A program made the translations under genes and the position numbers. A stretch of DNA of 64,000 nt. It comes from Bacteroidales bacterium (GTDB lineage Bacteria; Bacteroidota; Bacteroidia; Bacteroidales; Tenuifilaceae). The notes under the pieces are model-generated. The model saw only the letters and a list, made by a program, of their open reading frames with translations. It was not told where the DNA came from and did not search any database. The DNA lies in the NCBI GenBank assembly GCA_011045955.1, contig DSBV01000126.1:1-64000 (forward strand), written 5' to 3'. Of this stretch, positions 29,312-39,157 are shown piece by piece (positions within the stretch are counted from its first letter, which is position 1; each line of letters starts with the position of its first letter).

Positions 29312-30415
29312 ATGGCGCAAAAATTTATTCCCTTTGAAGTTATTGAAAACTTCATGGTTAGTGTACTGGTTAAAGCAGGAATACCTGAAAACGATGCAAA
29401 AATTGTTACCGATGTTCTTGTTCAGGCCGATAAGCTTGGATTCGACTCACACGGTGTAAACAGGCTAAAACCCATTTACCTCGACCGTATCAAGGATGGT
29501 ATTCTGAATCCCGTTACCAACTATCAAATTGTAAAGGAAGGCCCAACCACTGCTGTAATTGATGGCCAGAATGGCATGGGGCATGTAATTGGCTACAATG
29601 TCATGAAAATGGCAATTGAGAAAGCCAAAAAGTTTGGAATGGGAATGGTAGCCGTGCGTAACTCTACTCATTACGGTTTTGCGGGCTATTACGCTTTAAT
29701 GGCAGTAAAGGAGAACCTGATTGGTATTACTGGTACCAATGCCCGCCCTTCAATTGCTCCAACCTTTGGTGTGGAAAATATGCTGGGCACAAACCCATTA
29801 ACATTTGGAATGCCTACCGACGAACCCTTCCCGTTCCTTCTGGACTGCGCCACCTCAATTACCCAGCGTGGTAAAATTGAACTTTACGATAGGGAGGGCA
29901 AAACTTTGCCCAAGGGTTGGGTGATTGACGAGAATGGCGAGAGCAAAACCGACCCCAAGGAGGTACTTGCCGACCTGACTAGCGGTAAAGCTGCATTAAC
30001 ACCCCTTGGAGGTATAGGCGAGGAAACTGCGGGCTACAAGGGATACGGTTATGCCACTGTTGTGGAAATTCTTTCGGCAGCCCTACAGCAGGGTGCATAC
30101 CTCAAAATGCTCACAGGCTTTAAGGATGGCAAAAAGGTACCCTACAACCTGGGCCATTTCTTTATTGCTATTGATATTAGTGCCTTTACTGAGGTTGACG
30201 ACTTTAAGCGGACTGCCGGTAATATTCTACGTGAGCTAAGGGCATCGAAAAAGATGCCGGGACAGCCCCGTATATACACCGCCGGCGAAAAAGAGTACGA
30301 GGTATGGAAAACCCGTAAGGATAAAGGCGTTCCGTTTGGCGATGAACTCCTTAAGGAGTTCCAGGGAATTTGCCAGGAGTACGGGTTGAACGAGTTCCTG
30401 CCCAGCTTTGAGTAA
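29312..30415 (+). CDS. Ldh family oxidoreductase (malate/lactate dehydrogenase type 2 fold)
   Basis: ADKLGFDSHGVNRL, VRNSTHYGFAGYYALMAV, GTNPLTFGMPTDEPFPFLLDCATS. Confidence 0.92.
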   Translation: MAQKFIPFEVIENFMVSVLVKAGIPENDAKIVTDVLVQADKLGFDSHGVNRLKPIYLDRIKDGILNPVTNYQIVKEGPTTAVIDGQNGMGHVIGYNVMKMAIEKAKKFGMGMVAVRNSTHYGFAGYYALMAVKENLIGITGTNARPSIAPTFGVENMLGTNPLTFGMPTDEPFPFLLDCATSITQRGKIELYDREGKTLPKGWVIDENGESKTDPKEVLADLTSGKAALTPLGGIGEETAGYKGYGYATVVEILSAALQQGAYLKMLTGFKDGKKVPYNLGHFFIAIDISAFTEVDDFKRTAGNILRELRASKKMPGQPRIYTAGEKEYEVWKTRKDKGVPFGDELLKEFQGICQEYGLNEFLPSFE

Positions 30416-30416
30416 A

Positions 30417-30600
30417 GAAAAGGTTAAAGGATAAAGAGCCTGCTCCGTTCTGCGGAGTTAAAGAGCCTGTCCCGCAAAGCGGGAATAAAGGATAAAGGAT
30501 AAAGGTTTGAGGTTAAAGGTTTTAAGTTTAAAGTTGGGGTTAAGAGCTTGTCCCGTTAACTATTAACCGTCAACTATCAACCATTAACTATCAACCAACA
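30417..30600. repeat. mosaic intergenic repeat block 4
   Basis: AAAGAGCCTGCTCCGTTCTGCGGAG, AAAGAGCCTGTCCCGCAAAGCGGGA, GGATAAAGGATAAAGG, ACCGTCAACTATCAACCATTAACTATCAACC. Confidence 0.8.
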
Positions 30601-30605
30601 AGCAA

Positions 30606-30637
30606 AAAGAAACCCCGCCTAAGCGGGGTTCTTTCGT
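30606..30637. terminator. bidirectional terminator between Ldh gene and the T9SS cargo gene
   Basis: AAAGAAACCCCGC-CTAA-GCGGGGTTCTTT between convergent genes. Confidence 0.8.
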
Positions 30638-30654
30638 TATTTGAATTAAGTGGA

Positions 30655-33600
30655 TTACTCCTTAACTAGCTTGCGGAGTACCGACTCGCCCTTGCTGTTG
30701 TAGAAGCGTATCAGGTAAATGCCGCGTTCAAGTGAGTTAACGTCGATTGACTCGCTATTCTCAACCTGACGATCCAATACTACCTGACCAATTACCGAGG
30801 TAATAACCACACGGGTAACCTCAGCACCGGTGAAGTAGATACGATCAGTGAACGGGTTGGGGTAAACGCTTAGCTTAGCAATGGGGTTGGTGGGGACTCC
30901 GGTTTGGATAAGGGTAATATCAACATTTATGCTGGCACCGCTTACGGTAAAGTTACCGTTCTTAGTGTCGAAGCCGCTCTTAACTACCGTGTAGGTATAA
31001 TCGCCATCGGGGAGCTCCATGGTTGCCACACCGCTAGCATCGGTGGTTACATTGCCTTGGCCGGTAACGGTGATGGTAGCGCCATCAACTGCAGTTGTTC
31101 CATCGGAACGCTTAACGGTGAAGGTAACGATGTACTTAGTTGCGGCGCTTTCAATATCGCTGGCGCTGCGTGGCAAAAGTTTGAATGCACCAAAGCTGTA
31201 ATCAACCACACCGGTAATGTTGTAGCGTGCCCCTTGGGTTGGGGTGTACTTATAGAGGAAGTCGTCAACATTAATGGTATAGGTACCATCGCTTACAGTG
31301 AATTCACCAAAGCCGGCATCAGCAACGGTACACTCTACATTGCTCAACCTTACCAGAACACCCTCGTATGCCTCGCTGGCTGCCTGAGCAGGTATAACCT
31401 CAACTGGGGTTGGCAGTGCGTTACCGCTATTAATCTTGTTCAGGTAGGTAACGGTCTTAATCTCGGTGAGGTTACTGTACTCATCCACTGTACCAATTAA
31501 CTCAACGCTATCGCCCTGAGCAACAGTTCCAAGGGAGTTGTTTACGCCGTAAACATACACGCCATTCCATGCCTTTGCGCTATCCTGCAACCACATGTTA
31601 AAGGTGGTTGAACCCGTTTTAAGAGCGGTTACAATACCCTTGGTGCGAACCTGCTGACCCTTGAGCGGTGAATCGCCGCTGGCATCGGTGGTATACTGGA
31701 TGCTGTAAATCGAGGTAAGCGGTATATCCTGAACAGTAACTGTTACAGTCCAGGTCTTGGTGCTGCTATCCTGAGCGGTAACGGTGTAGGTTACAGGGTT
31801 TGTGAAGTCCTGAGCCACGCCGCTGGCAGGATCGATGGTAGCACCCGCCGAAACGGTTATGGTAGGCGTTAAGCTTGATAAATCTGTACCATAAGGCATT
31901 ACCACATCAACAGTGGCAGCGTTGGCATTAATGGTGGACGATAGTTGTCCATTTATCTCAAAGCTCAAAATATCATTTTCGTTGCTTAGGGCTGATGCCA
32001 CGGTAACTGTTACTTCCCAATCCTGGGTTGATTCATCCTGAGCAGTAACAGTGTAGGTAACTGGATTTGTAAAGTTCTGGGCAACACCGCTTTCTGGTGA
32101 AATAGTTGCTCTTCTAGATACGACAATTGTAGGAGTAAGGTTAGATGGATCGGTACCATAAATAACCTCAATGGTAACAGTATGGTTTACATTATCAATA
32201 ATTGCAGGCCCGGTCTGCTCTGCCAGCTCAATGCTTAAAATATCCTTGGCAGAACTCTTGTTGATGTGCCATCCTAAGTATGAGAACTCATCCATACCAT
32301 AAACAACCCATTCAGAACTTGCAGCATCGGTACCAGCCGAAACCTCCCAGTTGGTATTTCCTGCTACCACATTATTCTTTCGAACAAGTGTATGATCTTT
32401 GGTTGCATTATTTATTCCAGCTACAGGCCAACCGTCACCAGGATCACCATCAGTTTTACCAATAACATCTATAAGAACATCATTTTTAAACAGTCCAATA
32501 GCGTCATTACCATTAAAGTTAACAATTTTACCACCAGAGTCAATGGTGTCGGCTACATTTATGATATCATCAACGGCCTGAGCGTGTGCAATAACATATA
32601 CCTCGCCAGGATAAAGAGTTCCCTTAAGTTCAAAAAGAGTACTGAAGTCTGCACCATTTGTTCCTTTTTTCAGCGAATAAATGCTTAGGTCAATTGGTGA
32701 GGATGTTGGGTTATATATCTCAACAGCCTTGTTATAACTACTACCCTCTATATACTCGCTGAAGAATAGGTCCATTTGCGGCTGAGCCATGGTTGTAAAT
32801 TTCCATGTGTTAGCACCACCGTAAGCTTCGTTATCGTTATCCGATTTATCTCGGACAAAACCAGCGGGAATTGTAATGTAGTATTCTGTTTGATAGTCTA
32901 AACCTGAAATATCTATGGTTAGAACATCATCGTTATGGGTAAATTCTTCAACAGGTTTTTGAATTACTAAAACACTGTCGGAGGCTATATAAATTTCAAG
33001 GTTTCCTGCACCTGGATTAACATCCTCATCAAAGGTAATGGAAAGGGTAAAAGATGTAGGTACATCGATTGCTCCGTCAGCCGGATAGCTACTCAAAATA
33101 TCAGGGGACACATTGTCGATAACAGTTACAGTACCAGCGCTGTTGGCATAGAAGGTTTCGTCGGATGCGTCGGTAACACGAAAATATACAGTACCGAAGT
33201 CACCATTTTGAATGGTGTAGGTATATGTGCCTAATGTAGCGTCAATATTTTGAGCAATGGGATATAATTCGTGACTTGTTGCATCTTCGGCATAAATATT
33301 AACACTGTCAATGTTAGCCGAGGTCCATGAAATATTAACATCATCACCAGTATAGAATGTTTCTCCTCCTACAGGAGCGGTTACGGTAAGCGTGCGGTTT
33401 TCGCCGGTAATGGTAACCTTATAGAAGCCCAACGTTCCATCCTCGGCGGTAACGGTAACCACAACCACATCGCCATCGGCTAAAACTTGAGTTGCGTAGT
33501 CGGCTTCGTCAACTGATGCCCCATTAAGGGAAACAGCAACGGTTGCAGAGTCGTCGGTTGCGGCAATATCAATACCTGCAAAGTCGGTAAAATCGTCAAC

Positions 33601-35472
33601 AAATAGGGTTGCTCCCGCGTCCGTATCGGGATTGGTAACTTCCAATCCGTTTAGATTAAGTACATTTACACCGCCAAGGGTAAAGGTGGCAAGCGATGCA
33701 TCGTTACTTAAAACATAAAAGTCGGCAAGATTACGAGCAGTTATTTGCAGGTCGCTATTATACTGCTGAATTACCCCAGTTACATTGAAAAATGAGGTAG
33801 GCATTTGTTGGCCAATGTAGTCCATGTTGTAGAAATCGGTACGGAAAATGAACTGGTTTGTACCGTCGGTTAATGTGTAGTTGGTGCCATTTGCGAATGT
33901 ACCAGGGTTTTCGAATTTAACCTTTTTAAATGTAACCAGTTTTGCTTGATCGTCGGAAGTAACAGCATCAAGTGTAAAAACTGTTGATTCAATTGTGAAT
34001 GATGCCTCAACTGGCGTTCCTGGGTCGTCCAAAGGAACTAGCCTTACCATTTGGTCTACAACCGTTTTTTTACCAATTAAACCTGACATACCATCGCCAA
34101 CAGCATAAGTAGTAGTAATTTTACCTTCATCATCATATATCAGTATTGCAGCAGTTGCATCCTCAATGAACTTACGATTCTTATAAGAGTTCATTGCAGT
34201 TACAATTGCTTCACCATCAAAGCGGAACTCGTCGCCCTCGGCAAGTGCTCTGGCCGATGCAATATCTGCCACTACTGCTCTTACTGTAATTGAATCTGTT
34301 TCAGCAGCAGGATCGCCATCGGCAGCATCGGCAACGCGAAGCTTGTACTCAGCGCTGTACTCAGCATCGGTGGGAATAGTGAACATTGCAGTACCATCAT
34401 CTGCAGGAGTAGAAGCCACCATGGTAACCCAGTTGTTCTGGCTTGGTACCCAAGCCTCAACCACCACGGAATCGATATTGGCTGCATTCCATGTAACGGT
34501 AACCTCATCGCCAGCGTAGTATGGGCCGGTGTAGTCGCCAGTTAGCTCAATGGTTTCGGCATCGGCAGCAATGGTTGTGAAAGTTGCGCTAGCAGGAGCA
34601 TCCATTGCGTTGCCAGCCTCGTCCTGAACAATATCAATAGTTAATGTGTAAGCCTGCTCGTTAACCAGTGCAGCATTGGGAACCACAGTTATAACATTAC
34701 CAGAAATTGTTGCAGAGAATGCTACTGCGTCTGTACCATCAGTAAATGTAATTAGGTCTTCAACATTGGTATCGTCAACCAAAACACCACCTGGGCTGGT
34801 GTAAATGGGCTCGTTGAAGGTGATGGTGGGGTGTACATCAACGGCAACACCGGTTGCGCCGTGCTCGGGGAAGAAGGTGGGGACGGGGGCTTCGGTATCG
34901 GGGCCAGCTGAATAACCTGTCCAAAAAAAATCGTCAACCATTATTCTTTCAGTAGTACCTGTGTTTTGAATCTCAATAAGCACATTGTCTACCTCTTCGT
35001 TGATAGTTTCTGCATAAGTAAACCAATCACTTGTTGTTAATAAATTTCCATCAATATTAGACAAACTAGTCCAATCTGTGCCATTGGTAGAATACTTAAC
35101 TGTATAATTTGGCATTGGACTATCATCCCATCTTCTAACTTTAAATGAAAATTCACCAACACCTCCTGTTGTAACAGTTATTAATAATTTTGAAGTAGCG
35201 ACATTCCGTAATCTAAAAGAGTAAGTCCCTAAGGCTCCAGGAAAACTATCTTGTTCAGCCGTGCCATTTCGAAGTACATTTGTTCCTTGAAATGTTACTC
35301 CAGATTCAGAGTATCCGTGATTTGCATAAGTTGTAAATGATGCAGTTCCATCTTGAATCCAGTTGTCTTCCGTATCAAAATTGATTGTAGTCTGCCCCCA
35401 CCCCACATTACTCCAGGCAAGGAGCGTAAGGGCCATAAGGGCAGTTGTAAAAATGTGTCGAAATTTTCTCAT
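30655..35472 (-). CDS. 1605-aa secreted multidomain protein with T9SS type A-like C-terminal sorting domain
   Basis: Signal peptide; two Big_5/SbsA-like Ig segments (PTFFPEHGATGVAVDVHPTITFNEPI, ILSSYPADGAIDVPTSFTLSITFDEDV); lamin-tail-like FFSEYIEGSSYNKAVEIYNPTSSPIDLS; two tandem DUF5018-like repeats; two OB/DUF5689-like segments; C-terminal KLSVYPNPFTDRIYF...LERGIYLIRFYNSKGESVLRKLVKE. Confidence 0.9.
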   Translation of the reverse strand: MRKFRHIFTTALMALTLLAWSNVGWGQTTINFDTEDNWIQDGTASFTTYANHGYSESGVTFQGTNVLRNGTAEQDSFPGALGTYSFRLRNVATSKLLITVTTGGVGEFSFKVRRWDDSPMPNYTVKYSTNGTDWTSLSNIDGNLLTTSDWFTYAETINEEVDNVLIEIQNTGTTERIMVDDFFWTGYSAGPDTEAPVPTFFPEHGATGVAVDVHPTITFNEPIYTSPGGVLVDDTNVEDLITFTDGTDAVAFSATISGNVITVVPNAALVNEQAYTLTIDIVQDEAGNAMDAPASATFTTIAADAETIELTGDYTGPYYAGDEVTVTWNAANIDSVVVEAWVPSQNNWVTMVASTPADDGTAMFTIPTDAEYSAEYKLRVADAADGDPAAETDSITVRAVVADIASARALAEGDEFRFDGEAIVTAMNSYKNRKFIEDATAAILIYDDEGKITTTYAVGDGMSGLIGKKTVVDQMVRLVPLDDPGTPVEASFTIESTVFTLDAVTSDDQAKLVTFKKVKFENPGTFANGTNYTLTDGTNQFIFRTDFYNMDYIGQQMPTSFFNVTGVIQQYNSDLQITARNLADFYVLSNDASLATFTLGGVNVLNLNGLEVTNPDTDAGATLFVDDFTDFAGIDIAATDDSATVAVSLNGASVDEADYATQVLADGDVVVVTVTAEDGTLGFYKVTITGENRTLTVTAPVGGETFYTGDDVNISWTSANIDSVNIYAEDATSHELYPIAQNIDATLGTYTYTIQNGDFGTVYFRVTDASDETFYANSAGTVTVIDNVSPDILSSYPADGAIDVPTSFTLSITFDEDVNPGAGNLEIYIASDSVLVIQKPVEEFTHNDDVLTIDISGLDYQTEYYITIPAGFVRDKSDNDNEAYGGANTWKFTTMAQPQMDLFFSEYIEGSSYNKAVEIYNPTSSPIDLSIYSLKKGTNGADFSTLFELKGTLYPGEVYVIAHAQAVDDIINVADTIDSGGKIVNFNGNDAIGLFKNDVLIDVIGKTDGDPGDGWPVAGINNATKDHTLVRKNNVVAGNTNWEVSAGTDAASSEWVVYGMDEFSYLGWHINKSSAKDILSIELAEQTGPAIIDNVNHTVTIEVIYGTDPSNLTPTIVVSRRATISPESGVAQNFTNPVTYTVTAQDESTQDWEVTVTVASALSNENDILSFEINGQLSSTINANAATVDVVMPYGTDLSSLTPTITVSAGATIDPASGVAQDFTNPVTYTVTAQDSSTKTWTVTVTVQDIPLTSIYSIQYTTDASGDSPLKGQQVRTKGIVTALKTGSTTFNMWLQDSAKAWNGVYVYGVNNSLGTVAQGDSVELIGTVDEYSNLTEIKTVTYLNKINSGNALPTPVEVIPAQAASEAYEGVLVRLSNVECTVADAGFGEFTVSDGTYTINVDDFLYKYTPTQGARYNITGVVDYSFGAFKLLPRSASDIESAATKYIVTFTVKRSDGTTAVDGATITVTGQGNVTTDASGVATMELPDGDYTYTVVKSGFDTKNGNFTVSGASINVDITLIQTGVPTNPIAKLSVYPNPFTDRIYFTGAEVTRVVITSVIGQVVLDRQVENSESIDVNSLERGIYLIRFYNSKGESVLRKLVKE

Positions 35473-35699
35473 AGTTATTGTTTTTAGTTAAACATAAGTT
35501 AGTAACAACATGATTTTCAAAGTAATCCTTCTCCAATTTTTTGTGGAAAAAGGGAAGGTTAAGTTACAACTATTTTTGATGTGTGTCAATAATAGTATTG
35601 GAAAAGATTGCAGAAATTTTGGTTTTTCTAACATATTTAGTGGTTTATTCTATTGTATATGTGCATTGTAGTGTGATTTTCATTTTGTTGATTGTTCAG

Positions 35700-35893
35700 T
35701 GTGTGGAAAGATTCCAGATTCAAAATTTTGAGTTCAAGATTCTAATACCTATCCCGCATTAGCGGGATTCAATATTTAGTGTGTGCAGTGTGTAGTGTGC
35801 AGTGTGCACAGAGGTGGTTGGGGTTTAGTGTTTCGGGTTTAGTATTTGGCTAGCTCAAAGTTTAAAGTTAAGGTTAAGGTTTAAGAGTCGGGG
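35700..35893. repeat. mosaic intergenic repeat block 5
   Basis: AGATTCAAAATTTTGAGTTCAAGATTC, ATCCCGCATTAGCGGGATTC, GTGTGCAGTGTGTAGTGTGCAGTGTGC, AAAGTTAAGGTTAAGG. Confidence 0.75.
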
Positions 35894-35905
35894 TTTTGGA
35901 GACCA

Positions 35906-37501
35906 TCAATTTTTCTTGGGCTTGCCCTTTTTCCCCCCAGCGGGTGCGGGTTGGTCGGGGGCAAAGAGGCCCTCGCGCGAGAGGAGGTGCGGCAGGTTGG
36001 CCACGCCGTACACCACCACGGCATTTACCACCGAGGCGTGGTTCATGTAATCGGGCGGGCATTTCTCGTAGGTGTCGCGCTCGGTATGCCATATCTCGCC
36101 GTAGCTGAAGTCAACACCATCGGCATCGGAGGTGCCAAAATTAAAGGCGGGTACTCCGGCCATAAGGAAAGGCGCTGTATCGGTTCCACCGGCATACTTG
36201 GGCTTTGGCCGAGGCGTAGCCTCAATCACCCTAAACGGATACCTTGGATTGGCATTGGCAAGGGGTTGGCAAATGGCATTAAAATCATCAATCATAGCCT
36301 TGGGCACCGAGATGCTCACGGGAACGGTTGGTCCGTTATCGCGGTTGAACATGGCCGATACCTTAGGTAGCAAGCCCTGGTACTTTTGCACCCAGGCGGT
36401 TGAACCCAGCAGGCCAAACTCCTCGCCAGCCCACAGGGCAACCATAATGGTTCGCTTGGGCTTGCCACCAGCCTTCATGATTAGCCTGGCGGCCTCCATG
36501 GCCGTAACCACTCCCGAAGCGTTATCGGAAGCCCCGGTAGCCACATCAAAGGCATCGAGGTGTCCGCCAACAATCACTAACTCATCGGGTTTCTCGGTGC
36601 CCTTTATTATACCAAAAACATTGTGGTAGGGAACAGGCCCTGGACGAAAATGGTTGCGGATATCGAACTCCAGCACTACGTACTGCCGCTCCTCCACCAT
36701 CTTTTTGATAGTTGCATACTGGTGCTCATTGAGCTTGATATCGGGAATGCGAGGCAGGTTTTCCCAGGTCATCTTTTCCAGATTCTTACGATCGTAGAGG
36801 GCGCGAATGGGTAGCTTTGACGATTGAATGATACCGAGAATGCCCGCCTCAACCATCTCGCGGTAAAAGAGTGCCGGTTCCTCAACAAGCGGTATAAGCT
36901 CCTTTTGCAGGTCTTTGCGGTCGCGGTTCTGCCAGTTGAACCGGCGGATAGAATCGTTCAGCACCTCAATGGAATCATTCCTGGCAATTATCTTAGCCCT
37001 ACGGGCATCGCCCTCGGCCGACCAGTCGATGGGCCAGCCATCGTTTTGGCCACCAATAAGCACCCATGCACCCTTCAGCTTGCCCTTCATACGATCCAGC
37101 TCCTTTTTCGACTTGGGCTCCAGAACCACATGGCCACGCTGTACTCCTTTGGTGCCTGCTGTGTACGAGGGTGTGGCAAAGTGGAGAACCTCACCGTTGT
37201 GGGAGAGCAAACGGCCAAACCAAGGGCCGCGGTAAAAGCCAACAGGGAGCACGCCCACTTCTTCGACCATCACATCCATTCCCCACTGCTCAAACTTAGA
37301 GGCTGCCCATTTCACGGCGTTATCGTAGGCATTGGAACCAATAAGCCGTCCACCAATGCGGTTGGTAAGCTCATCGAGCAGCACCATGGTTTGGTTATCG
37401 GTTTGCCCAAAGGCAATAATTCGGTTGACAACGCTATCGGTTTGAGCAAAAACAAACAGCTGCGCAAATGCAAGCAAAACAACAAGAGCGAACCTTTTCA
37501 T
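35906..37501 (-). CDS. M28-like (PA-domain) zinc aminopeptidase, secreted
   Basis: Signal peptide MKRFALVVLLAFAQLFVFAQ, VIVGGHLDAFDVATGASDNASGVVTAMEAARL, and ALWAGEEFGLLGS. Start ATG 37501 preferred over the ORF-track start. Confidence 0.92.
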   Translation of the reverse strand: MKRFALVVLLAFAQLFVFAQTDSVVNRIIAFGQTDNQTMVLLDELTNRIGGRLIGSNAYDNAVKWAASKFEQWGMDVMVEEVGVLPVGFYRGPWFGRLLSHNGEVLHFATPSYTAGTKGVQRGHVVLEPKSKKELDRMKGKLKGAWVLIGGQNDGWPIDWSAEGDARRAKIIARNDSIEVLNDSIRRFNWQNRDRKDLQKELIPLVEEPALFYREMVEAGILGIIQSSKLPIRALYDRKNLEKMTWENLPRIPDIKLNEHQYATIKKMVEERQYVVLEFDIRNHFRPGPVPYHNVFGIIKGTEKPDELVIVGGHLDAFDVATGASDNASGVVTAMEAARLIMKAGGKPKRTIMVALWAGEEFGLLGSTAWVQKYQGLLPKVSAMFNRDNGPTVPVSISVPKAMIDDFNAICQPLANANPRYPFRVIEATPRPKPKYAGGTDTAPFLMAGVPAFNFGTSDADGVDFSYGEIWHTERDTYEKCPPDYMNHASVVNAVVVYGVANLPHLLSREGLFAPDQPAPAGGKKGKPKKN

Positions 37502-37555
37502 GGTAATAGGCTTTAAGGAGTTTAAGCATTTGATGCGGCAAGAGGGGAAAGGTTT

Positions 37556-37815
37556 ATTCAAGGATAAAGGATAAAGATTCAAGAGCCTGTCCCGCATTAG
37601 CGGGATTCTAAATTCCAAATTCCAAATTCAAGAAACTGCCCCGCGAAGCGGGATTCTATATTTAGTGTGCAGTGCACACTGTACAATTTACAGTGTGCAG
37701 TGTACAGAGAGGTGTTTAGTGATCTTCTGGGTGAATATCAGCGCATATCAACTCAATCTGTGTTATCTGCGTTCTGTTGAATTTACAATCAACCAACAAC
37801 CGTCAACCATCAACT
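37556..37815. repeat. mosaic intergenic repeat block 6
   Basis: AGGATAAAGGATAAAG, GAGCCTGTCCCGCATTAGCGGGATTC, CCCCGCGAAGCGGGATTC, GTGCAGTGTACAG, ATCTGTGTTATCTGCGTTC, CAACAACCGTCAACCATCAACTA. Confidence 0.8.
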
Positions 37816-38599
37816 ACTCTCCATTCAGTATCCTATCAGCCACCTGCTTAACCTTCTCGAGGTCTTCGGGGGTATCAACGGCAAGGGTTTCCAGATCGGT
37901 TTCCACTACGGTGATGCGGTATCCGTTTTCAATCCAGCGAAGCTGCTCAAGCGACTCGGTCAGTTCCAGTGGTGTTTGCTGCAAGCGTGTTATACGGCGA
38001 AGGATATCGGCCCGGTATGCGTATAGCCCTATATGTTTCAGATACCTGAAAGAATTTTGCCATTGCGATTGCTCTTTACCGCGAATAAATGGTATAACCG
38101 AGCGGCTAAAGTAGATGGCCTCGGAGTTTTGGTTCAAGATTACCTTGGGGCTATTGGGGTTAAACACATCCTCGCCTGGGGCAAAGGGTTTTACCAGTGT
38201 GGCAATTTGCACATCGGGGTTTGTAAAGCAGCTAACCACACGGCCTAGCTGCTGGGGCTGAATAAAAGGCTCGTCACCCTGAATGTTAACCACCACATCA
38301 AACTGTATATTCTGCTCCGACTGAACAATATCGAGAGCCTCGGCGCAGCGGTCGGTACCGCTCTTGTGTAGTTCCGAGGTCATCACTACCCTACCCCCGA
38401 ATGCCTCAACGGCATGCCTAATCCTATCGTCGTCGGTAGCCACATAGCACCACTCAAACACCTGCGATGCACGCTCATACACCCACTGAATCATTGGTTT
38501 ACCAGCAATTATGGCAAGAGGCTTACCCGGGAAACGGGTTGAGGTATAACGGGCTGGAATAAGTCCAAGAATTTTCATTTTTAGAAGAGGTTTTGGCAA
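37814..38599 (-). CDS. kdsB: 3-deoxy-manno-octulosonate cytidylyltransferase
   Basis: LGLIPARYTSTRFPGKPLAIIAGKPMIQWVYERA, HKSGTDRCAEA, NIQGDEPFI. Confidence 0.96.
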   Translation of the reverse strand: MPKPLLKMKILGLIPARYTSTRFPGKPLAIIAGKPMIQWVYERASQVFEWCYVATDDDRIRHAVEAFGGRVVMTSELHKSGTDRCAEALDIVQSEQNIQFDVVVNIQGDEPFIQPQQLGRVVSCFTNPDVQIATLVKPFAPGEDVFNPNSPKVILNQNSEAIYFSRSVIPFIRGKEQSQWQNSFRYLKHIGLYAYRADILRRITRLQQTPLELTESLEQLRWIENGYRITVVETDLETLAVDTPEDLEKVKQVADRILNGE

Positions 38600-38607
38600 A
38601 AGTAGAG

Positions 38608-39108
38608 AAAAATAGTGTACAGTGTACAGTGTGCAGATAGATTCGAGATTCGAGATGCCAAATTCAAGATTTCAGAACCTGTCCCGCATTAGCGGGAACC
38701 TGTCCCGCATTAGCGGGAACCTGTCCCGCATTAGCGGGATTCAAAATTCCAGATTAAAGAGAATTCTCTTCTATTAACCATCAACAGTCAATCGTCAAGG
38801 CCACTTGTCATCCAAAGCGTAGCGAAGGATCTCATTCATTGAGGATTGAAGAGATGCTTCGGCGGATTCTATCCCGATATATCGGGAGTTCAGCATGACA
38901 TGAGAGGACGGGTCATTCCGTCAACTATCAACTAAACCCGTATCACAGGGTTTCACTGTGTAAAACGTAGTTTCACAATGTAAATGAACTAATCTGAGTT
39001 ATCTGCGTTCCATCCCGTTCCATTTCACGAACAACGATCAACGAGCAACTAATTCATCGGTGTCATCTGTGTTCCATTCCAAGCACCAAACACAACAACC
39101 ATCAACCA
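38608..39108. repeat. mosaic intergenic repeat block 7
   Basis: Same modules as the other blocks plus the 3 x 21-bp palindrome array and GATGCTTCGGCGGATTCTATCCCGATATATCGGGAGTTCAGCATGACA. Confidence 0.85.
38676..38738. repeat. 3 x 21-bp perfect tandem repeat of a palindromic unit
   Basis: AACCTGTCCCGCATTAGCGGG repeated three times; each unit carries TCCCGC-ATTA-GCGGGA. Confidence 0.95.
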
Positions 39109-39111
39109 AAA

Positions 39112-39130
39112 GGGCGGGTATTGCCCGCCC
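39112..39130 (-). terminator. hairpin downstream of the 39158-40228 gene
   Basis: GGGCGGG-TATT-GCCCGCCC. Confidence 0.5.
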
Positions 39131-39157
39131 ATTAGTAACCTAACCACTTACTGTAAA

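Noticed and set aside
30904-31500. 198-aa plus-strand ORF
   Set aside because: Antisense to the T9SS cargo gene, in a Thr/Val/Gly-rich region that depletes stops on the opposite strand.
36824-37516. 230-aa plus-strand ORF (and others at 35951, 36132, 36915)
   Set aside because: Antisense to a clear M28 aminopeptidase gene; composition-driven shadow ORFs with no domain signature.
38676-38738. Possible CRISPR array
   Set aside because: Units are contiguous 21-mers with no spacers, and no cas genes are nearby.
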